Assembly: GCF_004358095.2 (NCBI RefSeq)
Contig: NZ_SMZJ02000006.1
Location: 1-64,000, forward strand
Source of the DNA: Seonamhaeicola sediminis
Lineage (GTDB): Bacteria > Bacteroidota > Bacteroidia > Flavobacteriales > Flavobacteriaceae
Direction: 5' to 3'
DNA: 64,000 bases
A model generated the notes under the pieces. It did not search any database and was not told the origin of the DNA. It worked only from the letters and a program-made list of their open reading frames with translations. The position numbers were made by a program, and so were the translations under genes. Below are positions 40,440-49,504 of this stretch, piece after piece (position 1 is the first letter of the stretch; every line of letters begins with the position of its first letter).

Positions 40440-42298
40440 TAATTTCTTTCTTCAATTAAATCTAATTCAACTTTCAAGTTATCAATAATAAATTCTTGTC
40501 TTGTTGGAGTATTTTTACCCATATAAAAGGACAACAGTTCTTCAATAGACATATTATCATCAAGCATTACTGGGTCTAAGCGCATATCTTCACCTATAAA
40601 ATGCTTAAACTCGTCTGGCGATATTTCACCAAGACCTTTAAACCTTGTAATTTCAGGTTTTGGTTTTAACTTTTCAATAGCATTAATGCGCTCTTCTTCT
40701 GTGTAGCAATAAATAGTTTCTTTTTTGTTTCTAACCCTAAATAATGGGGTTTGTAATATATACAAATGACCTTCTTTAATAACTTCAGGAAAAAACTGCA
40801 AAAAGAATGTAATTAACAACAACCTGATATGCATGCCATCTACATCGGCATCGGTGGCAATAACCACGTTATTATAACGTAAATCCTCAAGAGATTCTTC
40901 AATATTCAAAGCTGCTTGTAGTAGATTGAACTCTTCGTTTTCATAAACAATTTTTTTTGTAAGTCCGTAACAATTCAAAGGTTTACCTTTAAGACTAAAA
41001 ACCGCTTGTGTATTAACGTCACGTGATTTGGTAATACTACCCGAAGCCGAGTCTCCCTCAGTAATAAACAGGGTAGTTTCAAGATTTCGTTCACTTTTAG
41101 TATCTCCAAAATGCACACGGCAATCGCGTAATTTTTTATTATGGAGACTTGCTTTTTTTGCTCTATCTCTTGCTAGCTTCCTAATACCTGACAACTCCTT
41201 ACGCTCTCGTTCTGCTTGTAAAATTTTCTTCTGTATCTTTTCGGCTGTATCTGTGTTTTTATGAAGATAATTATCCAGATTTGTTTTTACAAAATCGTTT
41301 ATATAAGTACGAACCGTTGGATAATCGCCTCCCATATCGGTTGACCCCAATTTTGTTTTGGTCTGACTTTCAAAAACGGGTTCCATTACTTTAATAGCAA
41401 TAGCACTGATGATTGATTTTCTAACATCGGAGGCATCATAATTCTTACCATAAAATTCTCTAACCGTCTTTACAACCGCCTCTCTAAAGGCATTTAAATG
41501 CGTACCTCCTTGTGTAGTATTCTGTCCATTAACAAATGAATGATATTCTTCACTATATTGAGTTTTACTATGTGTAATAGCTACCTCAATATCATCCCCC
41601 CTAAGATGAATGATAGGGTACAATAAATCTGCCTCATTGGTACTCTCTGTGAGTAAATCTTTTAATCCGTTTTCGCTAAAGTACTTTTCTCCATTAAAAA
41701 CAATGGTTAACCCAGGATTTAAGTACACATAGTTCTTAAGCATTTTTACAATGTACTCACTTCTAAACTTGTAATTCTTAAAAATACTTTCGTCTGGTAT
41801 AAACGATACTTTTGTACCTTTTCTACGGGTAGTATCATCAAGTAGCTCCTTCTCTGTAAGTTCTCCTTTTTCAAACTCTGCTGATGCCGATTTACCATCT
41901 CTTGTGGATTCTACCCTAAAATAATTTGAAAGCGCATTGACAGCCTTGGTACCAACACCGTTTAGACCTACCGATTTTTTAAATGCTTTTGAATCATATT
42001 TCCCACCAGTATTCATTTTAGAAACTACATCAACCACTTTTCCTAACGGAATCCCCCGACCATAATCTCTAACAATAACCTTGTTTCCTTGAACAGAAAT
42101 CTCGATAGTCTTTCCTGCTCCCATTACAAATTCATCAATAGAGTTGTCTATAACTTCTTTTAACAGGATATAGATACCATCATCTGGTGATGACCCATCA
42201 CCGAGTTTTCCGATATACATTCCAGGACGCATCCTTATATGCTCCTTCCAATCGAGTGAACGTATATTTTCTTCGGTATAATTAGATGGTACAGCCAT
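40439..42298 (-). CDS. parE: DNA topoisomerase IV subunit B
   Basis: ATPase subunit of topoisomerase IV, 619 residues from the chosen start. The GHKL ATPase domain has [13 protein letters not shown] (metal/ATP Asn), [11 protein letters not shown] and [14 protein letters not shown]; the TOPRIM domain has [11 protein letters not shown] and [12 protein letters not shown]; the end has [11 protein letters not shown] start at the ATG at 42298 ([17 protein letters not shown]), which is family-like; a longer frame to 42364 adds a hydrophobic stretch that no ParE has. It heads parE-X-parC. Confidence 0.95.
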   Translation of the reverse strand: MAVPSNYTEENIRSLDWKEHIRMRPGMYIGKLGDGSSPDDGIYILLKEVIDNSIDEFVMGAGKTIEISVQGNKVIVRDYGRGIPLGKVVDVVSKMNTGGKYDSKAFKKSVGLNGVGTKAVNALSNYFRVESTRDGKSASAEFEKGELTEKELLDDTTRRKGTKVSFIPDESIFKNYKFRSEYIVKMLKNYVYLNPGLTIVFNGEKYFSENGLKDLLTESTNEADLLYPIIHLRGDDIEVAITHSKTQYSEEYHSFVNGQNTTQGGTHLNAFREAVVKTVREFYGKNYDASDVRKSIISAIAIKVMEPVFESQTKTKLGSTDMGGDYPTVRTYINDFVKTNLDNYLHKNTDTAEKIQKKILQAERERKELSGIRKLARDRAKKASLHNKKLRDCRVHFGDTKSERNLETTLFITEGDSASGSITKSRDVNTQAVFSLKGKPLNCYGLTKKIVYENEEFNLLQAALNIEESLEDLRYNNVVIATDADVDGMHIRLLLITFFLQFFPEVIKEGHLYILQTPLFRVRNKKETIYCYTEEERINAIEKLKPKPEITRFKGLGEISPDEFKHFIGEDMRLDPVMLDDNMSIEELLSFYMGKNTPTRQEFIIDNLKVELDLIEERN

Positions 42299-42563
42299 AA
42301 AATTGATAAAAATTAATGATAGAACGCTAATATAACACAACGCCTTAAAAAATGAAATAGCCAAGAAACAAAGTAATTAACAATATAAAAGCCTATTTGT
42401 TGAGAACCTAAAAAGGTAATTTAATGCACTAAGCTTTAATTAGAACTCTCAATTATTTAAAATATCATTACCTAACAACTAAAAATATGCAATAAACAAA
42501 CAACTCCCATGAAAACTCAAGCTATTTTAGATAAATAACGTAACTTAGAATGTTTTTATTCCA

Positions 42564-43586
42564 ATGACTAAACAAATGAAAAAACTAATAATTATAATTG
42601 GCATAATTGCCCTCTTTCTGTTACAATCTTTTAGTTTACACAATAGTAAACATGTAGTAAAGTTTTTAGATTCTTTAAACACTGAGCAAATAGAAAAAGT
42701 GTTGTTTCCGTTTAATGATGCCTCAAGGGAATCATGGCATTTTTTACCAAACAAATCCTATCCTCGTGAAGGTATTTCATTAAAAGAACTCAATAAAGAA
42801 CAGAAAGACCTTTTCTTTAAAATGCTTGGCTATTTTTTAAGCGAATCTGGTTACAATAAGACTAAAAAAATAATTAGCCTTGAAAGTGTTTTGGCTGAAT
42901 TGGGAGGTGACCCAGAATACAGAAATCCCGAAGCCTATTTTATAGCCATTTATGGCAATCCAAAAAATGACAAACTTTGGGCTTGGGCATTTGAGGGGCA
43001 TCATGTGGCTTTAAACTTTACCGTAGTTAATGATAACATTACGGCTACTCCCCGCTTTTTTGGGGCTAATCCTGCCATTGTAAGAAGTGGTAGTAGAAAA
43101 GGAGAGCGTACTTTGCATAGAGAAGAAGAACTAGCCTATGCACTTGTTAATTCCTTAACTGAACATCAACGTAAACAAGCTATTTTTACTAATGTTGCCT
43201 ACAATGATATTTTAACTTATAACCACTCTAAAGTAGAGCCTTTAAAACCCGAAGGTATTCTAGCAAGTGCTCTTAACGATAAACAAAGGACCAAATTAAG
43301 GGCTATTATAACTGAGTACTTAAGCGCTCTACCGGACGATTTAGCACATATTAGAGAGGCTCAAATACTACAGGAAGAATTTAATGATTTACGTTTTGCT
43401 TGGGCAGGAAGCACCGAAAAAGGTGAGCCGCATTACTACAGAATACAAGGTAAAACGTTTTTAATTGAACTGGATAATACTCAAAACAACGCTAACCACA
43501 TACATTGTGTGTGGCGTGATTTTGATGGCGATTTTGGTAGAGATTTAATTATGGAACATTACAAACATTCTAAACATCATAATTAA
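42564..43586 (+). CDS. DUF3500 domain secreted protein
   Basis: A 340-residue exported protein with a signal peptide at about residues 5-24 (MKKLIIIIGIIALFLLQSFS; a second ATG at 42576 is an alternative start). The DUF3500 core is clear: WAWAFEGHHVALNFTVVND, TPRFFGANPAIVRSGSRKGE and HYYRIQGKTFLIELDNTQ, ending in IHCVWRDFDGDFGRDLIMEH. The conserved His and Asp residues (EGHH, DFDGDFG) look like a metal-dependent active site, but no activity is established. It is monocistronic and divergent from parE. Confidence 0.88.
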   Translation: MTKQMKKLIIIIGIIALFLLQSFSLHNSKHVVKFLDSLNTEQIEKVLFPFNDASRESWHFLPNKSYPREGISLKELNKEQKDLFFKMLGYFLSESGYNKTKKIISLESVLAELGGDPEYRNPEAYFIAIYGNPKNDKLWAWAFEGHHVALNFTVVNDNITATPRFFGANPAIVRSGSRKGERTLHREEELAYALVNSLTEHQRKQAIFTNVAYNDILTYNHSKVEPLKPEGILASALNDKQRTKLRAIITEYLSALPDDLAHIREAQILQEEFNDLRFAWAGSTEKGEPHYYRIQGKTFLIELDNTQNNANHIHCVWRDFDGDFGRDLIMEHYKHSKHHN

Positions 43587-43717
43587 CAATCTTGTTAATT
43601 TAAGTCCTTTCTACACATATACTATATTTATAATTCCTAGTAAGTAATTCTTATTTTCTGTTAAGAATAAATTAGTTTCTTAGTATTACAAACACAATAA
43701 AACCTTAATTATAACAT

Positions 43718-44875
43718 CTACTTCATATACTTTCCCTTCTTACTCCCTTCATACATCACATACTTAACCAAACGAGATTCTAGTTTAGCATTGTACAGTT
43801 GTATTTTTCGTGAAGGGCGCAACCCTACATGCTTTAAAGCATCTAAGTTTGAGGTAATAAACCATGCCTCGGTGCCTGGGTAGTTTTGCTTAAGTGTATC
43901 GCCAATGTTTTTGTAAAACGTTTCCATGTCAATATTTAAGCGCTCTCCATAAGGTGGATTAAATACCATATGTAACTTACCACTTCCTCCTTTTTGAGTT
44001 TTAAAAAAGTCTTCGTGCTTTACGGTAATAAAATCATCTAATTGGGCATTCTTAATATTGTCTTTGGCTTTATACACGGCACTAGGCGCTTTATCATACC
44101 CTATAATTTTATAATGAAAATCGCGTGTTTTTTTAAGCAACGATTCTTCAATCTTTTCAAACAAATCTACGTCCCAATCTTGCCAACGCTCAAAGGCAAA
44201 TTCCTTTCGCATTAAATTGGGCGGTATATTACAGGCAATCATAGCCGCTTCAATAAGCATAGTTCCAGAGCCACACATAGGATCCATGAAATCGCTCTGT
44301 CCGTCCCAACCAGATAGCATAATCATACCTGCTGCCAACACCTCGTTAATGGGTGCAATATTAGTGGCTGTTTTATAACCGCGTTTGTGTAAAGAATCGC
44401 CAGATGAATCTAAAGACACTGTACACTGGTTGCGGTCTATATGCACATTTATCTTAACATCTGGAAACTTTAAATCTACATTGGGGCGTTGCCCAGTATT
44501 GTCCCGAAACCTATCTACAATAGCATCCTTAGTCTTTAATGCAATGAATAATGAATGTTTAAATAAATGGGAATAAACAGTGGCATCAACCGCCAAAGAC
44601 CCACTAGATTTCAGGTAGTTTTCCCATGGCATTTTGTATATGTTGTTATACAACTCTTGTTCATTATGAACCCTAAAACTATGTATGGGTTTTAAAATTT
44701 TAATGGCTGTTCTTAATCCCAAATTTGCCTTATACATAAAGCCTTTATCGCCTACAAAACTCACATTGCGTAACCCCTTCTTAACTTCTTGGGCGCCAAG
44801 TTGCGTGAGCTCATTAGCTAATAAATCTTCAAAACCAAATAAGGTTTTTGCCACCATTTTAAAATTGTCCTCCAT
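43718..44875 (-). CDS. THUMP-domain 23S rRNA (guanine-N2) methyltransferase-like protein
   Basis: A 385-residue class I SAM-dependent RNA methyltransferase (RlmL N-half/YpsC type). A ferredoxin-like plus THUMP region covers about 1-160 (MVAKTLFGFEDLLANELTQL). The methyltransferase domain follows with motif I DPMCGSGTMLIEAAMIACN and the catalytic motif FNPPYGERLNIDME. It probably makes m2G in 23S rRNA; tRNA cannot be excluded. Unlike E. coli RlmKL, it is not fused to a second methyltransferase domain. Its leader region carries the repeat at 44977-45110. Confidence 0.9.
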   Translation of the reverse strand: MEDNFKMVAKTLFGFEDLLANELTQLGAQEVKKGLRNVSFVGDKGFMYKANLGLRTAIKILKPIHSFRVHNEQELYNNIYKMPWENYLKSSGSLAVDATVYSHLFKHSLFIALKTKDAIVDRFRDNTGQRPNVDLKFPDVKINVHIDRNQCTVSLDSSGDSLHKRGYKTATNIAPINEVLAAGMIMLSGWDGQSDFMDPMCGSGTMLIEAAMIACNIPPNLMRKEFAFERWQDWDVDLFEKIEESLLKKTRDFHYKIIGYDKAPSAVYKAKDNIKNAQLDDFITVKHEDFFKTQKGGSGKLHMVFNPPYGERLNIDMETFYKNIGDTLKQNYPGTEAWFITSNLDALKHVGLRPSRKIQLYNAKLESRLVKYVMYEGSKKGKYMK

Positions 44876-44976
44876 TTTTCTGTGTGTTGCGTTAAGCTTA
44901 ACTACACAACAAAAATAGAGTAATTTTTCTGGGGTAAAAACATAATTTTTAAATGATAAAAAAACCTGTATTTTTG

Positions 44977-45110
44977 CGTTATGTTTATATTAGCAGGATT
45001 TGGGTTAAGGATTGAAGCCCTTTCACTGCGCTCAGGGTAAACTCATGCTTTTATGTCAGTTCTAGTAATACACCAAAAGTGTGATGTGTAGAGAACAATT
45101 GAATTGACTA
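44977..45110. repeat. Repeat-like insertion between divergent methyltransferase genes
   Basis: Locally GC-rich DNA in an AT-rich gap. It includes GGATTGAAGCCCTTTCACTG, followed by CGCTCAGGGT, reminiscent of dispersed flavobacterial repeats, and an imperfect hairpin at about 45058-45096 (GTTCT...AGAAC). It is flanked by inward-facing -7 boxes: TATTTTTG (44969-44976, plus) and TACTTTTG (45111-45118, minus). Confidence 0.5.
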
Positions 45111-45138
45111 CAAAAGTACAAACCCTTAAAAACAATTA

Positions 45139-45870
45139 ATGATAGCAGATAAATCAACTTGGTTTTCTTCTTGGTTTGATACACCATATTACCATATTTT
45201 ATACAAGGATAGAGATGATACCGAGGCACATGCCTTTATGGAAACTCTTACCAATTATTTAAATATTCCTGAAAACGGAACTATTTTAGATTTGGCTTGT
45301 GGACGCGGGCGACACGCTAGATATCTAAACAAGATTGGATATGATGTAACTGGTGTTGATTTGAGTGAAAGCAGTATTGCTTTTGCAAAAAAATTTGAAA
45401 ATCACAGGTTAAAATTTGACGTGCACAACATGTGTAAACCTTACCATAAAACGTTTGATGCGGTTTTTAATTTGTTCACAAGCTTTGGTTACTTTAATGA
45501 TGATGCCGATAATCTTAAGACTATCAAATCAATTAAGACTAATTTAAATGAGTTTGGTTTTGGTGTTATTGATTTTATGAATAGTGAATTTGTAATTAAT
45601 AATATAGTTCCTGAGGAAGCTAAAACTGTTAATGATATTACCTTCTACTTAAAACGTTACGTTGAAGCTGGCTATATTATTAAAGATATTAAGTTTACAA
45701 TAGAGGGTAATTTATACCATTTTCAGGAACGTGTGCGGGCATTTACACTGAGTGATTTTGAAGATTTATTTAAAAAAGCCGATGTACATTTGCTTGATGT
45801 TTTTGGAGATTATAAATTGCATAAGTTTAGTAGTAAAACCTCTGAACGTTTAATAATGATTTTCAAATAG
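45139..45870 (+). CDS. Class I SAM-dependent methyltransferase
   Basis: A 243-residue small-molecule methyltransferase. SAM-binding motif I is ILDLACGRGRHARYLNKIG (about residues 47-65), followed by DVTGVDLSESSIAFAK (motif II) and FDAVFNLFTSFGYFNDD (motif IV). The N-terminal WFSSWFDTPYYHILYKDRDD is typical of a Bacteroidota subgroup. Substrate unknown. It is divergent from the RNA methyltransferase and 46 bases upstream of the ZIP transporter start chosen here. Confidence 0.88.
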   Translation: MIADKSTWFSSWFDTPYYHILYKDRDDTEAHAFMETLTNYLNIPENGTILDLACGRGRHARYLNKIGYDVTGVDLSESSIAFAKKFENHRLKFDVHNMCKPYHKTFDAVFNLFTSFGYFNDDADNLKTIKSIKTNLNEFGFGVIDFMNSEFVINNIVPEEAKTVNDITFYLKRYVEAGYIIKDIKFTIEGNLYHFQERVRAFTLSDFEDLFKKADVHLLDVFGDYKLHKFSSKTSERLIMIFK

Positions 45871-45916
45871 CCACGAATTGGCATTAATTAGCACCATTTT
45901 TACGGATGTATTTTCA

Positions 45917-46591
45917 ATGAGTGATTATCTTTTTCCTTTTTTAGCCGTTGTTTTAGGCATTGTTATAGCAGGTTTTACTAAAAGTAGTAAATCTTGGGAC
46001 ACCAAGCTCCTACTCTCTTTTAGTGGTGCTTTTTTATTAGCGCTTACTCTTTTTGAATTGCTACCAGAAGTTTACAATCATTTGGAAGCAAAAAGTACTG
46101 GCCTTTTTATTATGTGTGGTATTTTGCTACAAATAATACTAGAGTTATTTTCTAAGGGTGCAGAACATGGACACATGCATATTCATAAAAATAGTACAAC
46201 TTTCCCATGGTTACTGTTTATTAGTTTGTGTATTCACAGCTTTTTAGAAGGTTTTGCTATTCATGAACATAATGATATGGTTTATGGTGTTTTAGTACAT
46301 AAAATACCCATTGCAATTATAATTAGTTTGTTTTTGTTTAAAGCTAAATACAGAAAACTACAAATTGTATTATTCTTATTAATATTTGCTTGTATGACAC
46401 CTTTTGGAACCTTGATTTCACAAACTTGGGAAGCAGAAGGTAACACCGTACATATTATTAATGCTGTAGTTATTGGTATTTTTTTACATATTTCTACAAC
46501 CATACTGTTTGAAAGTAGTGATGGGCATAAATTTAATATGTCTAAATTTATTGCCATTATTTTTGGTGTTGGGATTGCTTATTTGATTTAA
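45917..46591 (+). CDS. ZIP family metal transporter
   Basis: A polytopic membrane protein of the ZIP family (zinc, iron or manganese import), 224 residues from the ATG at 45917; a TTG at 45878 would add 13 residues without membrane character. About seven to eight helices. The metal-translocating helices are seen in CIHSFLEGFAIHEHN (helix IV: HSFLEG) and GVLVHKIPIAIIISLFLF (helix V: HKIP). A His-rich loop (HGHMHIH) between helices III and IV probably binds metal. It carries metal into the cytoplasm. Confidence 0.9.
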   Translation: MSDYLFPFLAVVLGIVIAGFTKSSKSWDTKLLLSFSGAFLLALTLFELLPEVYNHLEAKSTGLFIMCGILLQIILELFSKGAEHGHMHIHKNSTTFPWLLFISLCIHSFLEGFAIHEHNDMVYGVLVHKIPIAIIISLFLFKAKYRKLQIVLFLLIFACMTPFGTLISQTWEAEGNTVHIINAVVIGIFLHISTTILFESSDGHKFNMSKFIAIIFGVGIAYLI

Positions 46592-46671
46592 AAATTAAGA
46601 AGGAAGAAAATAGAATAATGACTCTATCTAACTGCATTTTTTCTTTTCTCTATACCAAAAAATAAATAACC

Positions 46672-46699
46672 TTGTCATTCCGCACTTGATGCGGAATCC
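46672..46699 (+). repeat. Left palindrome of the GIY-YIG element
   Basis: TTGTCAT then a perfect stem ATTCCGCA (46677-46684), loop CTTGA, TGCGGAAT (46690-46697), ending ATCC. The same element in inverted orientation and with a different stem sequence lies at 47011-47038. Confidence 0.85.
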
Positions 46700-46704
46700 A
46701 AAAC

Positions 46705-47007
46705 ATGTACAGAAACCATCATAATTTTTATGTTTATATTCTTTCAAATAAAAAGAATGGAACATTGTATATTGGTATGACAAATGATTTGGAGCGAAGA
46801 ATGTTTGAGCATAAACATAAATTTGTAGAGGGTTTTACAAAGAAATACGGTTTAGATAAACTGATGTATTTTGAACACTTTCAACATGTTAACGATGCCA
46901 TTAAAAGAGAAAAGCAATTGAAGAACTGGAATAGGCAATGGAAAATTGATCTTATAGAAAAAGATAATAAAGGTTGGAACGATTTATCTTCAGATTTGTT
47001 TAATTAA
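46705..47007 (+). CDS. GIY-YIG nuclease family protein
   Basis: A 100-residue single-domain GIY-YIG protein (UPF0213/YhbQ-like). The hallmark strands are YVYILSNKKNGTLYIGMTND (VYI...YIG), followed by LERRMFEHKHK with the catalytic Arg, and REKQLKNWNRQWKIDLIE with the catalytic Glu. It starts 5 bases after one palindrome and ends 3 bases before an inverted partner, so the gene is precisely bracketed. Such small GIY-YIG genes often sit among dispersed palindromes in Bacteroidota, which points to a role in spreading or cutting them; activity is not proven. Confidence 0.88.
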   Translation: MYRNHHNFYVYILSNKKNGTLYIGMTNDLERRMFEHKHKFVEGFTKKYGLDKLMYFEHFQHVNDAIKREKQLKNWNRQWKIDLIEKDNKGWNDLSSDLFN

Positions 47008-47010
47008 AGT

Positions 47011-47038
47011 GGATCCTGAATCAAGTTCAGGATGACAA
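47011..47038 (-). repeat. Right palindrome of the GIY-YIG element (inverted)
   Basis: GGATCCTGAA then loop TCAAG then TTCAGGATGACAA: stem ATCCTGAA (47013-47020) and TTCAGGAT (47026-47033). Its reverse complement gives TTGTCAT, a stem, loop CTTGA and ATCC, the same layout as the left copy but with different, compensated stem bases. Confidence 0.85.
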
Positions 47039-47047
47039 CAAGGAGTT

Positions 47048-47476
47048 ATGTTTAGCAAAGAAGAATCTAGAATATTACGACAAGAATTTTGGACCAGTTT
47101 TGGAAAGTCTTTTCCAAGGAAGTGGATTCTTTACAATACCAAATTAAAGGGGTTTAGCTTTAAATTTCATTTTGATACCAAAAAGGCTTTGGTAGCACTA
47201 GATCTTGAAGACGATTTGGAACATCGAATTAAATACTGGGAAAAGCTAACTGCTTTAAAACCCATTTTATTAGAGAACTATCTCCCAGAGGCTATTTTTG
47301 ATGAAGAATACATACTAGAGAACTATAAAGAAATCTCAAGAATATACATTCCTTTGCAGGAAAAGGTGTCTATTCACAACAAAAATTCATGGCAAACAGT
47401 CATGGCATTTTTCAATGAAAAAATGAGTCTGTTCGAGGCCTTTTTTGAGGAATACAAAGAAGTAATTGAGGGCTAG
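47048..47476 (+). CDS. DUF4268 domain protein
   Basis: A 142-residue cytosolic protein that matches the DUF4268 pattern: EFWTSFGKSFPRKWILYNTK, GFSFKFHFDTKKALVALDLE and ISRIYIPLQEKVSIHNKNSW, ending in FNEKMSLFEAFFEEYKEVIE. DUF4268 resembles the C-terminal part of some restriction-type proteins, but this stand-alone protein has no recognisable nuclease motif. Function unknown. It begins 9 bases after the right palindrome of the GIY-YIG element. Confidence 0.8.
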   Translation: MFSKEESRILRQEFWTSFGKSFPRKWILYNTKLKGFSFKFHFDTKKALVALDLEDDLEHRIKYWEKLTALKPILLENYLPEAIFDEEYILENYKEISRIYIPLQEKVSIHNKNSWQTVMAFFNEKMSLFEAFFEEYKEVIEG

Positions 47477-47558
47477 GTTTGGTATTTATTTTTTAGTTGT
47501 GAAATTTAAACTCTAAACAATGAAAAATAGTTAGGGTTAATTACACAAAAAAATTACT

Positions 47559-48050
47559 TTAAAGCTTCTTCACCATTTCAAAATCATCCATTACAAACCC
47601 TTTACCTATATCAATTACCACAGAGCCTACATTGTTAAAGCCAAATGTCTCATAAACCTTTATAGATTTAAGGTTGTTAACATTTACGGTAAGTCTAATT
47701 TTTTCTAGATTATAAATTTTTGCCTTCTCCTCTATAAAAATCAGTGCTTCTCTTCCAATATTCTTACCTCTGTATTCACTCAATACATAGAACTTACTTA
47801 AAAACAAAACTCCAGTTTCTTTTTTTATACTAATATAACCTACAGATACATTTTCATATTGCAGTAAATAGTATTCAAAGCCATTGGCAACTTGATGTGC
47901 TATTGCGTTAACAGATTGAAATTTACCCAACATGTAATTTACTTGTGGCAATCCAATCATTGGAATGTAATGTTCTCTCCAAATGATATCGGCAAGTGTA
48001 GCGATGTTTTGAAAATCTTGGGTAGATTTTGCAATTGAAATTGTTAGCAT
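47559..48050 (-). CDS. GNAT family N-acetyltransferase
   Basis: A 163-residue GNAT acetyltransferase. Key parts: LQYENVSVGYISIKKETGVL, the acetyl-CoA loop YVLSEYRGKNIGREALIFIE (RGKNIG) and LTVNVNNLKSIKVYETFGFN. Substrate cannot be assigned. It is the last gene of a three-gene minus-strand run (DUF4294 protein, PAQR protein, this enzyme) and starts 4 bases after the PAQR gene ends. Confidence 0.9.
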   Translation of the reverse strand: MLTISIAKSTQDFQNIATLADIIWREHYIPMIGLPQVNYMLGKFQSVNAIAHQVANGFEYYLLQYENVSVGYISIKKETGVLFLSKFYVLSEYRGKNIGREALIFIEEKAKIYNLEKIRLTVNVNNLKSIKVYETFGFNNVGSVVIDIGKGFVMDDFEMVKKL

Positions 48051-48054
48051 ATAA

Positions 48055-48681
48055 CTAAATTACATAAAAGAAAATCATAAAAAAATGAAAAATAGCGCCT
48101 GCCAAAACAAACAAATGCCAAATGACGTGGTTAAAAGGAATCTTTTCAATAACATAAAAAATAATACCCCCAGTGTATGCCAACCCACCGCCAAACAATA
48201 ATATTACAGCATTACTATCAACAACTTGAGAAAGATTTGAAAAATCAAACACAATCAACCACCCCATAACTAAGTACAACAAAGTTGAAAACACTTCAAA
48301 CTTTCCGGTAAAAAATAGTTTTAGAATAACACCAAAAGCGGCAATTCCCCAAACCACCCAGAATAGTAACCAACCTAGACTATCTGTTAATGTAACTAAT
48401 AAAACAGGGGTATAAGTACCAGCTATTAGCAAATAAATACTAATGTGGTCTACTATTCTAAAGTACCGCTTTAATGTTTCGTTTGTAACAGCATGATATA
48501 ACGTAGAAGCTGTAAAAAGCACTATTATAGAAATACCGTAAACAATAACACTAAATAAACTCCAAGGTGTTTTATGAGTATCAAAAACAATTAGCAAAAT
48601 TAAAGCAATTATTCCAAAAATTGCACCAAAACCATGACTTACGGCATTGAGCTTTTCTTCAAAATAGGATTGTTTTCGCAT
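48055..48681 (-). CDS. PAQR/hemolysin III family membrane protein (TrhA-like)
   Basis: A 208-residue seven-helix inner-membrane protein. The metal-binding pattern of the family is intact: EEKLNAVSHGFGAIFGIIAL (His), STLYHAV with YHA, IVDHISIYLLIAGTYTPVLL (Asp, His) and IPFNHVIWHLFVLAGAIFH (HxxWH) in the last helices. Family members are proposed hydrolases that influence membrane fluidity; true haemolytic activity is not established. It starts one base after the end of the DUF4294 gene. Confidence 0.93.
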   Translation of the reverse strand: MRKQSYFEEKLNAVSHGFGAIFGIIALILLIVFDTHKTPWSLFSVIVYGISIIVLFTASTLYHAVTNETLKRYFRIVDHISIYLLIAGTYTPVLLVTLTDSLGWLLFWVVWGIAAFGVILKLFFTGKFEVFSTLLYLVMGWLIVFDFSNLSQVVDSNAVILLFGGGLAYTGGIIFYVIEKIPFNHVIWHLFVLAGAIFHFFMIFFYVI

Positions 48682-48682
48682 A

Positions 48683-49366
48683 CTATTTCTCTTGAGAATC
48701 AGCGTTTAACCACTTATCGGTTAAATCATAGAAATCAAATTCTAAAGCCGGCTCTTGGGCTTCTAATCGGCCGCTCTGAAAGTTTCTCTGTAAAATATCT
48801 TCAATTAAATAATCTTCCTTCACATTTTCAGGATCAAACTCTTGCTTTAATGAAATATCAAACATACTAGCTGTAGTATTATACCAAAAGGCGCGCCATC
48901 CACTACGTAATTCTTTTACCAATTCAAAAGCTGTGGTTCCTGTTTGCCTATGTATTAGTTTTACTAAAATCTGACCCTCTGTTCGTGTCATTTTTTTTAA
49001 TTCATCTGAAAATTCTCCCTCAATGTATTTTTGTACACGCTTGGTATAACGCTTTTTATCGCGCTTTCGCTTCATATTTGCCATTTGCTTGTTCATTGAA
49101 TCTAAACGTACAGCAGCTAATTTGGCATAAGGGTAAACTTTAATAGTTTTTCGCCTTAAAATCAAGTATCTAATACGGTCTTCTCTATTATCAAATTTAA
49201 GCTTATGCAAAAGTCTAACTTCTGCTAGTCCAATACTGGTTCTAGGAACAGAATCTCCTTCAATAATTAAATACTCAACTGTTGAAGTAGAATCTTGCTT
49301 AACATTGTGTACTTGAGCCATTAAAAATGTTGGAAACAGAAAAAATATGTATTTAAACCTGTTCAT
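48683..49366 (-). CDS. DUF4294 domain exported protein
   Basis: A 227-residue protein with a Sec signal (MNRFKYIFFLFPTFLMAQ). The DUF4294 core follows: TSIGLAEVRLLHKLKFDNRE, RIRYLILRRKTIKVYPYAKL, AAVRLDSMNKQMANMKRKRD and LKKMTRTEGQILVKLIHRQT, with GTTAFELVKELRSGWRAFWY. Strongly basic mid-section (KRKRDKKRYTKR). Function unknown; the domain is widely conserved in flavobacteria. It is the first gene of the run with PAQR and GNAT genes and divergent from the M42 peptidase. Confidence 0.85.
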   Translation of the reverse strand: MNRFKYIFFLFPTFLMAQVHNVKQDSTSTVEYLIIEGDSVPRTSIGLAEVRLLHKLKFDNREDRIRYLILRRKTIKVYPYAKLAAVRLDSMNKQMANMKRKRDKKRYTKRVQKYIEGEFSDELKKMTRTEGQILVKLIHRQTGTTAFELVKELRSGWRAFWYNTTASMFDISLKQEFDPENVKEDYLIEDILQRNFQSGRLEAQEPALEFDFYDLTDKWLNADSQEK

Positions 49367-49504
49367 TATTCAGTGTATTGAGGCCTTTACTGTCAAAATT
49401 ACTAATTTACTCTTGTTATAACGTTTTTTTTAGGTGGTTATTTTTATGTTGTAAGGCGGTGCACTTTCTGTTTATATTATTATTTTAGTGCAAAACTTTT
49501 ACAA

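Noticed and set aside
42299-42364. N-terminal extension of parE as a signal sequence
   Set aside because: A hydrophobic leader makes no sense for a cytosolic topoisomerase; the ATG at 42298 starts the family sequence.
44981-45040. Short frame MFILAGFGLRIEALSLRSG after the plus -7 box
   Set aside because: Nineteen codons that run through a repeat; no coding signal or homologue that I recognise.
46705-47476. Restriction-modification or toxin-antitoxin pair (GIY-YIG plus DUF4268)
   Set aside because: The palindrome separates the two genes, no methyltransferase or antitoxin-like gene is adjacent, and neither protein has toxin hallmarks.
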